A stretch of 64,000 bases of DNA from Pseudarthrobacter oxydans (GTDB lineage Bacteria > Actinomycetota > Actinomycetes > Actinomycetales > Micrococcaceae), in contig NZ_JAUSSN010000011.1 in NCBI RefSeq assembly GCF_030812335.1, positions 1 through 64,000 on the forward strand, given 5' to 3'. Of the stretch, positions 58,404 to 64,000 are shown in pieces (the stretch's first letter is position 1; every line of letters starts with the position of its first letter). A program made the translations under genes and the position numbers. A model generated the notes under the pieces. That model was given only the letters and a program-made list of their open reading frames with translations. It was not told where the DNA came from and did not search any database.

Positions 58404-58468
58404 GCAACGCGGGGTCACGTCGCGCCCGTTGAACCCTTCGGGATGGGCGCGAGGTGACCCCGCGTTGC
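58404..58468. repeat. Long palindromic element with AGGGTTCAA apex after the GntR gene
   Basis: Perfect 15-bp arms GCAACGCGGGGTCAC/GTGACCCCGCGTTGC (58404-58418, 58454-58468) enclose perfect 7-bp arms CGCGCCC/GGGCGCG (58421-58427, 58445-58451). The loop has TTGAACCCT on the plus strand. It begins 3 bp after the GntR stop. Confidence 0.85.
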
Positions 58469-58499
58469 CTGCCGGAGTCCTGGAGCTCCAGAGGAACGC

Positions 58500-58533
58500 A
58501 GAAAGGCCCGGTCCTGATGGACCGGGCCCTTCT
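58500..58533 (-). terminator. Terminator of the qcr operon
   Basis: AGAAaGGCCCGGTCC and GGACCGGGCCcTTCT pair over 14 of 15 positions with loop TGAT. It lies 18 bp beyond the qcrB stop and also faces the GntR gene. Confidence 0.75.
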
Positions 58534-58551
58534 GGTGTTCACTGCAGCTGG

Positions 58552-60231
58552 CTAGCGACTGAGCGTCTTCTGGGTGTCGCCTGACTCGATTGCCTCGTGG
58601 GCGCCGTGGTGGCCGTGGGCCGCCTCGAGCTCAGCGGGCGTGGCCGGGGCAACCCGGTCCTCGAAGAACCACTGCGACAGCTTCGCGCGGCGCTTCTCCT
58701 TCTTGTCAACGACGCCGTTGGCGTTCGGCTCCGCGGGAAGCGGAGACGGCGACTCGAAGCCGACGAGCTTGTAGCGCTTGTACTCGTCCAGCGGGGCGTG
58801 GACCTCGATGAACTCGCCGTGCGGCAGGCGCACGATACGGCCGGTTTCGCGGCCATGCAGGGCGATCTCGCGGTCCTTGCGCTGCAGGGCCAGGGCAACA
58901 CGCTTCGTGACAATGAAGGCGATGACCGGGCCGATGAAGAACAGTGCCCGCAGCCAGTAGGTCACATCGTTCAGCGACACGTGGAAGTGCGTGGCGATGA
59001 GGTCCGAACCGGCAGCTGCCCACATAACGCAGTACCAGACGAAGCCGGCCATGCCGATGGCCGTGCGCGTCGGGGCGTTGCGCGGACGGTCCAGGACGTG
59101 GTGCTCGCGGCCGTCCTTGGTGATCCACCGTTCGATCCACGGGTACATGAACATCACGGTGAAGAGGATTCCCGCCGGCACCAGGGCCGGGAGCAGAACG
59201 TTGAAGCTGAAGACCTGGCCGAACCAGACCTGCTCGACGCTCCAGTTACCGATGGTGCCCGGCATGAGACGGAGTGCACCGTCAACGAATCCGATGTACC
59301 AGTCAGGCTGGGTGCCGGCCGAGACGGGGGAGGGGTCGTAAGGGCCGTAGTTCCAGATCGGGTTGATGGTGAAGAACCCTGCCATGAGGGCGACAACACC
59401 GAATACGATGAAGAAGAATCCGCCGGCCTTGGCCGCGTACACCGGGCCAAGGGGGTAGCCGACGACGTTGCCGTCGTTGCGTCCCGGGCCGGGGTACTGG
59501 GTGTGCTTGTGCACGACCACCATAAAGAGGTGCATCACGATCATCAGGAGGATGAGCGCCGGGACCAGCAGGATGTGGAGCATGTACAGGCGGCCGATAA
59601 CCATGGTGCCGGGGAATTCACCGCCGAAGAGGAAGAACGAAATGTACGTTCCGATCACCGGGATGGACTTGATCACGCCGTCGATGATGCGCAGGCCGTT
59701 GCCGGAGAGCAGGTCATCGGGGAGGGAGTAGCCGGTGAAGCCGGCAGCCATCGAGAGGATGAGCAGCACGCTGCCCACCACCCAGTTCATTTCACGGGGC
59801 TTGCGGAAAGCGCCGGTGAAGAAGACACGGAGCATGTGCACGGAGACCGAAGCGACAAACAGCAGCGCGGACCAGTGGTGGACCTGCCGCATGAACAGAC
59901 CGCCGCGGACATCGAAGGAGATGTCCAGCGAAGAGCTGTACGCGACGGACATTTCGACGTTCTTCAGCGGCGTGTAGGAGCCCTGGTAGTGCGTCTCCGC
60001 CATCGAGGGGTCGAAGAAGAACGTCAGGAACGTGCCCGAGAGGAGCAGGATGACGAAGGAATACAGCGCCACCTCACCGAACATGAAGGACCAGTGGTCG
60101 GGGAAGACCTTGCGGCCGAATTCACGGAGCATCCCGGAACCGCCGACACGCTCGTCAACGAAGTTGGTGATGCGGCCGCCCTTCGTCTTGGCGACGAAGG
60201 CGGGGGCACTAGGCGTTGATGTTGCGGACAT
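58552..60231 (-). CDS. qcrB: Cytochrome bc1 complex cytochrome b subunit
   Basis: A 559-residue subunit that carries two b hemes and the quinol-oxidation and quinone-reduction sites. The N-terminal cytochrome b fold is clear, with the first heme ligands in MRQVHHWSALLFVASVSVH and MLHILLVPALILLMIVMHLF. The Qo-site PWNYGPYDP-type loop appears as NYGPYDPSPVSAG. A cytoplasmic C-terminal extension of about 100 residues is typical for actinobacteria. ATG 60231 overlaps the end of qcrA by 23 bp. Last gene of ctaE-qcrC-qcrA-qcrB. Confidence 0.96.
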   Translation of the reverse strand: MSATSTPSAPAFVAKTKGGRITNFVDERVGGSGMLREFGRKVFPDHWSFMFGEVALYSFVILLLSGTFLTFFFDPSMAETHYQGSYTPLKNVEMSVAYSSSLDISFDVRGGLFMRQVHHWSALLFVASVSVHMLRVFFTGAFRKPREMNWVVGSVLLILSMAAGFTGYSLPDDLLSGNGLRIIDGVIKSIPVIGTYISFFLFGGEFPGTMVIGRLYMLHILLVPALILLMIVMHLFMVVVHKHTQYPGPGRNDGNVVGYPLGPVYAAKAGGFFFIVFGVVALMAGFFTINPIWNYGPYDPSPVSAGTQPDWYIGFVDGALRLMPGTIGNWSVEQVWFGQVFSFNVLLPALVPAGILFTVMFMYPWIERWITKDGREHHVLDRPRNAPTRTAIGMAGFVWYCVMWAAAGSDLIATHFHVSLNDVTYWLRALFFIGPVIAFIVTKRVALALQRKDREIALHGRETGRIVRLPHGEFIEVHAPLDEYKRYKLVGFESPSPLPAEPNANGVVDKKEKRRAKLSQWFFEDRVAPATPAELEAAHGHHGAHEAIESGDTQKTLSR

Positions 60232-61279
60232 GCTGCTCACGCTCCCAGTAGCTCGGTCCAACAGGTTCATGGAAGTCGCTGGTGGCGACCAGATAGCCTT
60301 CGGAGTCCACCGCGATGGGCAGCTGGGGCAGAGGGCGGCTGGCCGGGCCGAAGATAACCTTGCACTGCTGGGTCAGGTCGAAGGTTGACTGGTGGCACGG
60401 GCACAGCAGGTGGTGGGTCTGCTGCTCATACAGGGCAACAGGGCAACCAACGTGGGTGCAGATCTTGGAGTACGCAACAATCCCGTTGTACGCCCAGTCC
60501 TCGCGGCCCGGGGAGGGGTGAAGCTCCTCCGGGTTCAGGCGCATGAGCAGAACAACAGACTTGGCCTTCTCGTTCAGCTTGCCTTCGTGCAGTTCGTTCA
60601 GCCCATCAGGGATGACGTGGAACGCGGAGCCGATGGTGACATCCGCGGCCTTGATGGGGGTGCCATCGGGGTCGCGGGTGAGCCGCTTGAGCTTGCCGTC
60701 CTGGGGGGCCCACATGGTGTGTGCCAGCGTATTGTCCGGACGCGGACCCAGATCACCGAAGATGGCGAGGGCCGGCAGGGGAGCCAGCGCCACGGCGCCC
60801 AGCAGGGTGTTGCGGATCAGCGGACGGCGCTTGATGCCGGTTTCCTCGGCGATGTCGTCGACGATCCGGACAGCGGCCTGGCGGTCTTCCTCGGTGCGGA
60901 TGGCATGGCGCTCTTCCGAGACTTCATGGTCCGGCATGAGGGCTTTGGCCCAGTGCACGATGCCGGTGCCGATGCCAAGCATGGCAAAGGCGGTGCCGAG
61001 GCCCAGCAGCATGTTCTGCAGCCGAATCGTAGCGATCCCGGTGTCGTCTCCCAGATCGATGGCGAAGTACGCCACCAGGAATATCAGCGTGCCAACGACC
61101 GAGGTCCCGAACAGAAGGGCTACCTGCCGTTCTGCTCGCTTGGCGGCCTTCGGGTCCGTGTCAGCCAGGCGCAAACGATGCGGAGGAAGTCCAGGATCCT
61201 GGAACTTCTCCACCTCATTCTGACCAGCCCTAGCTACGGTGCCCGAGTGGTTCGGACTGCCGTCACTATGGTTGCCCAT
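60209..61279 (-). CDS. qcrA: Cytochrome bc1 complex Rieske iron-sulfur subunit
   Basis: A 356-residue Rieske protein. Three TM helices in the first half (starting near LFGTSVVGTLIFLVAYFAI) are an actinobacterial feature, as other Rieske proteins have one. The [2Fe-2S] ligands are in CTHVGCPVALYE and LLCPCHQSTFDL. It moves electrons from quinol to the diheme cytochrome QcrC. ATG 61279 is chosen because GAGG lies six bases upstream; ATG 61291 is in frame. An inverted repeat CTCGGCA/TGCCGAG lies at 61303-61318 just before it. Confidence 0.95.
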   Translation of the reverse strand: MGNHSDGSPNHSGTVARAGQNEVEKFQDPGLPPHRLRLADTDPKAAKRAERQVALLFGTSVVGTLIFLVAYFAIDLGDDTGIATIRLQNMLLGLGTAFAMLGIGTGIVHWAKALMPDHEVSEERHAIRTEEDRQAAVRIVDDIAEETGIKRRPLIRNTLLGAVALAPLPALAIFGDLGPRPDNTLAHTMWAPQDGKLKRLTRDPDGTPIKAADVTIGSAFHVIPDGLNELHEGKLNEKAKSVVLLMRLNPEELHPSPGREDWAYNGIVAYSKICTHVGCPVALYEQQTHHLLCPCHQSTFDLTQQCKVIFGPASRPLPQLPIAVDSEGYLVATSDFHEPVGPSYWEREQHVRNINA

Positions 61280-61381
61280 AATTCGCCTCATCCCTCTCTC
61301 GTCTCGGCAAGTGCCGAGTTAGCTTTCAATTCAAACTGCTGACGGGTCAGCAGAAAACTCTTACAGGTGCAACAGGTTGGC

Positions 61382-62167
61382 TTAGGACGTCCGGGACGTC
61401 AGCCAGATAGTAAAGGCAATGATGACGCCCAGGCCGGCGATCCAGACAAACAGGCCTTCCGACACCGGTCCCAAAGCACCCAGATCGGCGCCGCCAGGTG
61501 AACCGTTGGCTTCGATCTGCTTCAGGAAGGTGATGATGTCGCGTTTGCCCTCGGGGCCGACATTTGAGTCGCTGAAGACCGGCATGTTCTGCGGGCCGGT
61601 GACCATGGCTTCGTAGATGTGCTTTTCGGAGACACCGCTCAGGGCCGGAGCGAATTTGCCCCGGGTCAGCGCGCCGCCGGCAGCAGCAGCGTTGTGGCAC
61701 ATGGCGCAGTTCACGCGGAACAGCTCGCCGCCGTTGGCGGCGTCGCCCTGGCCATCAAGGACATGTGCCTCCGGGATGGACGGGCCGGGGCCGAGCGAGG
61801 CAACGTAAGCGGAGAGCTGGTGCGTCTGCTCCTCGTTGAACTGGGCGGGCTTCTTGTAGGCCTGCGGGCCGTTCATCTGCATGGGCATGCGGCCGGTGCC
61901 GACCTGGAAGTCGACGGCGGCAGCGCCGACGCCAACCAGGGAGGGGCCGTCTTGGGACCCGCTGGCGCCCATGCCGTGGCAGGTGGCGCAGTTGGCGGCA
62001 AAGAGTTTGCCGCCTTCCTCTGCGTCATTTGCGCTGAAGCTGGTGGTGGCCTTGGCCTGGTTGACGGTGGTGGCTACGGCGTACAGCCCACCAGTGACCA
62101 GGAGGCCCATCAGCAGCAGTGCAATTGCTGCTAGCGGGTGACGTCGCTTCTGCGAGAGTGCCTTCAC
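61382..62167 (-). CDS. qcrC: Cytochrome bc1 complex diheme cytochrome c subunit
   Basis: A 261-residue membrane-anchored diheme cytochrome c that replaces both cytochrome c1 and soluble cytochrome c in actinobacteria. Heme sites are CATCH (60-64) and CAMCH (154-158). An N-terminal helix (about 11-32) and a C-terminal helix (LFVWIAGLGVIIAFTIWL) hold it in the membrane. It links the bc1 complex directly to CuA of CtaC. GTG 62167 is the start. It lies 86 bp after ctaE and 102 bp before qcrA. Confidence 0.96.
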   Translation of the reverse strand: MKALSQKRRHPLAAIALLLMGLLVTGGLYAVATTVNQAKATTSFSANDAEEGGKLFAANCATCHGMGASGSQDGPSLVGVGAAAVDFQVGTGRMPMQMNGPQAYKKPAQFNEEQTHQLSAYVASLGPGPSIPEAHVLDGQGDAANGGELFRVNCAMCHNAAAAGGALTRGKFAPALSGVSEKHIYEAMVTGPQNMPVFSDSNVGPEGKRDIITFLKQIEANGSPGGADLGALGPVSEGLFVWIAGLGVIIAFTIWLTSRTS

Positions 62168-62253
62168 GTGGTGGTTCCTTTTTTCGATCCTGCGTTGGCT
62201 CCGGGAGCCACTTCTTGAAATTCTGCCTCTTGTAGAAAAAGAGTCAAGTCTTG

Positions 62254-62892
62254 CTACTTGAGGACGTAGATGACCAGGAAGAGGCCGATCCAGACGACGT
62301 CGACGAAGTGCCAGTAGTACGAGGTGACAATCGCGGAGGTTGCTTCGAAGTGGCCGAACTTCTTCGCTGCGAAGGAGCGGCCCATGATGAGGAGGAAGGC
62401 AACCAGGCCGCCGATAACGTGCAGGCCGTGGAAGCCTGTGGTGATGTAGAACGCCGAACCGTAGGCGTTGGAGGAGAGTGAGACATGCTCGGAAACGAGC
62501 ATGGCGTACTCAGTCGCCTGGCCGGCCACGAAGAAGGCACCCATGACGAATGTCAGGGTGAACCATTCGTTCATACCCCAGCGGGTGAAGCTGAGGGGGC
62601 CGCCGCTTCGTCGCGGCTGAAGCCGCTCAGCGGCGAAGACGCCCATCTGGCAAGTAAAGGAACTTGCCACGAGGACGATCGTGTTGATGAGCGCAAACGG
62701 GAAGTTGAGCTTGGCTGTCTCGTCGGCCCACATCTGTCCGGAAGTCGAACGGAGTGTGAAGTACATGGCGAAGAGACCGGCGAAGAACATCAACTCACTG
62801 GACAGCCAGACTACGGTTCCTACAGAAACCATGTTCGGGCGATTCAGCGTCGGGTGCGCCGGGGTACTGGGGGCATGGGTCGCAGATGTCAC
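62254..62892 (-). CDS. ctaE: Cytochrome c oxidase subunit III
   Basis: A 212-residue subunit with five to six TM helices ([20 protein letters not shown], then [19 protein letters not shown]) that stabilises subunit I and its proton uptake. It is shorter than mitochondrial subunit III, as usual in actinobacteria. GTG 62892 is chosen: it follows a -10 box by six bases and has no Shine-Dalgarno at normal distance. An upstream TTG at 62928 is inside the promoter. It heads ctaE-qcrC-qcrA-qcrB, apart from ctaCDF. Confidence 0.94.
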   Translation of the reverse strand: MTSATHAPSTPAHPTLNRPNMVSVGTVVWLSSELMFFAGLFAMYFTLRSTSGQMWADETAKLNFPFALINTIVLVASSFTCQMGVFAAERLQPRRSGGPLSFTRWGMNEWFTLTFVMGAFFVAGQATEYAMLVSEHVSLSSNAYGSAFYITTGFHGLHVIGGLVAFLLIMGRSFAAKKFGHFEATSAIVTSYYWHFVDVVWIGLFLVIYVLK

Positions 62893-62928
62893 ATAGACAT
62901 TATGTCTATAAAACTCCCTCCTGCCCAA
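62893..62928 (-). promoter_or_regulatory. ctaE promoter with a 17-bp perfect palindrome
   Basis: On the minus strand TTGGGC (62923-62928) and CATAAT (62899-62904) are 18 bp apart, and CATAAT ends six bases before GTG 62892. The palindrome ATAGACAT-t-ATGTCTAT (62893-62909) covers the -10 and runs to the start codon, so a repressor bound there would block transcription. Confidence 0.6.
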
Positions 62929-63003
62929 CGCAAACCGCGTTTTGGGGGGACTTTTTCTACAAAGACGCGAATTCGCGCGGAAAAGTTCCCGGACCCGTCC
63001 ACA

Positions 63004-63034
63004 TTGGTCTTTGCAGTGCGCACCTCGATAGCAT
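63004..63034 (+). promoter_or_regulatory. trpD promoter, leaderless type
   Basis: TTGGTC (63004-63009) and TAGCAT (63029-63034) are 19 bp apart. TAGCAT ends six bases before GTG 63041, and there is no Shine-Dalgarno. Confidence 0.5.
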
Positions 63035-63040
63035 CAGAAC

Positions 63041-64000
63041 GTGACTTCTCAGGCATCTGCACAGGCGGCAGTCAACACGTGGCCGCGGCTCATCAACGCT
63101 CTCATTGACGGGACGGATCTCACCACCGGCAACACGGAGTGGGCGATGAACTCGATCATGTCGGGGGAGGCCACCCCGGCCCAGGTCGCGGGATTCCTCG
63201 TGGCCCTGCGGTCCAAGGGCGAGACCGTGGATGAACTGGTCGGCCTCGTCGAGGCGATGATCGCGAACGCGAGCCCCATTGAGATAGCAGGGCAGAAGCT
63301 GGACATCGTCGGAACCGGGGGAGACCAGCAGAACACGGTGAATATTTCCACCATGGCAGCGCTGATCGCGGCCGGCGCCGGCGCCAAGGTGGTTAAGCAC
63401 GGCAACCGTGCAGCGTCGTCGACTTCCGGGTCCGCGGATGTCCTCGAGGCCCTGGGGGTCCGGCTGGACCTGCCGATCCCGCGGGTGGCTCTCAACGCGG
63501 AAGAGGCGGGCATCACGTTCTGCTTCGCCCAGGTGTTCCACCCCTCGATGCGCCATGCCGCCGTCGCCCGCCGGGAACTCGGCGTGCCGACGGCCTTTAA
63601 CTTCCTGGGCCCCATGATCAACCCGGCCCACGTTCAGGCCTCGGCCGTGGGGGTGGCCAATGAGCGGATGGCTCCGCTGGTGGCCGGAGTCCTGGCCAAA
63701 CGCGGCAGCCGCGGGCTGGTGTTCCGTGGGAATGACGGACTCGACGAACTCACCACCACCGGACCGTCCCGGGTCTGGGAAATCCGGAACGGGGCCGTGA
63801 CCGAGGAAATGTTCGATCCGCGCGACCTCGGCATCCGCCAGGCAACCCTGGAGGAACTGCGCGGCGGGGACGCCGCCGCCAACGCCGCCGTCGTGCGGTC
63901 CGTGCTGGCCGGCGGCCCCGGTTCGGCGCGCGATGCTGCCCTGCTCAACGCCGCGGCCGGACTCGTGGCCTTTGACCTGGATGCTGTCGGACCGTTCAGT
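63041..64000 (+). CDS. trpD: Anthranilate phosphoribosyltransferase, cut by window edge
   Basis: At least 320 residues are visible; the 3' end lies outside. TrpD joins anthranilate with phosphoribosyl pyrophosphate in tryptophan synthesis. The PRPP-binding GTGGD motif is in [38 protein letters not shown] and the [13 protein letters not shown] block are also present, as in other TrpD proteins. GTG 63041 is the start. It is alone here, away from a visible trp operon, and diverges from ctaE. Confidence 0.96.
   Translation, partial: MTSQASAQAAVNTWPRLINALIDGTDLTTGNTEWAMNSIMSGEATPAQVAGFLVALRSKGETVDELVGLVEAMIANASPIEIAGQKLDIVGTGGDQQNTVNISTMAALIAAGAGAKVVKHGNRAASSTSGSADVLEALGVRLDLPIPRVALNAEEAGITFCFAQVFHPSMRHAAVARRELGVPTAFNFLGPMINPAHVQASAVGVANERMAPLVAGVLAKRGSRGLVFRGNDGLDELTTTGPSRVWEIRNGAVTEEMFDPRDLGIRQATLEELRGGDAAANAAVVRSVLAGGPGSARDAALLNAAAGLVAFDLDAVGPFS

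Noticed and set aside
54038..62892. Split cytochrome oxidase genes considered as a rearrangement
   Set aside because: ctaCDF separate from ctaE-qcrCAB is a normal actinobacterial arrangement.

Overview
The window is a high-GC, gene-dense actinobacterial chromosome segment. Gene content and order point to Micrococcaceae, most likely Arthrobacter or Pseudarthrobacter: the tail of a DUF222/HNH protein, DUF3097 and DUF3043 proteins, the order hrcA-dnaJ-rsmE-phoH-ybeY-CNNM-era-LCP, leuA-recO-uppS, and a split ctaCDF / qcrCAB-ctaE respiratory cluster. GTG and TTG starts are frequent. I see no insertion sequence, prophage, rRNA, tRNA or CRISPR array. The naming is inference from content, not from a database match.

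Left part (1-17.9 kb), more accessory. A truncated HNH-family reading frame with a 36-bp tandem repeat is followed by a ClpX-type zinc-finger protein and a divergent MFS transporter. A leftward operon encodes a SorC-type regulator, an aldo/keto reductase, an alpha/beta hydrolase and a GT4 glycosyltransferase. It diverges from the glycerol operon glpD-glpF-glpK, whose glpD-glpF spacer holds four consecutive hairpins. Next is a tightly coupled leftward operon: a 29-codon small reading frame, an RND permease, a short adaptor-like lipoprotein and a second RND permease.

Middle (17.9-53 kb), mostly housekeeping. leuS has a leader peptide with three Leu codons followed by an intrinsic terminator. 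It is followed by degV, comEA-comEC-holA, rpsT, a PemK/MazF-like protein, lepA, hemW, DUF4870 and DUF3097 genes, and a CIRCE-preceded hrcA-dnaJ-rsmE run. Then come a GerMN lipoprotein, the coupled block phoH-ybeY-CNNM-era, an LCP ligase, an M13 peptidase, leuA with its own four-Leu leader peptide, recO, uppS, two tandem paralogous hydrolases, pyrD, a DUF3043 gene and an M20 dipeptidase.

Right part (53-64 kb), respiration. erpA supplies Fe-S maturation. ctaC-ctaD-ctaF (rightward) and ctaE-qcrC-qcrA-qcrB (leftward) encode the actinobacterial bc1-aa3 supercomplex. Between the two arms sits an HPr gene divergent from a DasR-like GntR regulator, with a near-perfect dre operator between them. The window ends inside trpD.

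The most interesting non-coding signals are: the two leucine leader peptides, each with a -10 hexamer six bases before the start codon; the same spacing at ctaE and trpD; and two long palindromes after rsmE and after the GntR gene that share the 9-mer AGGGTTCAA at the hairpin apex.
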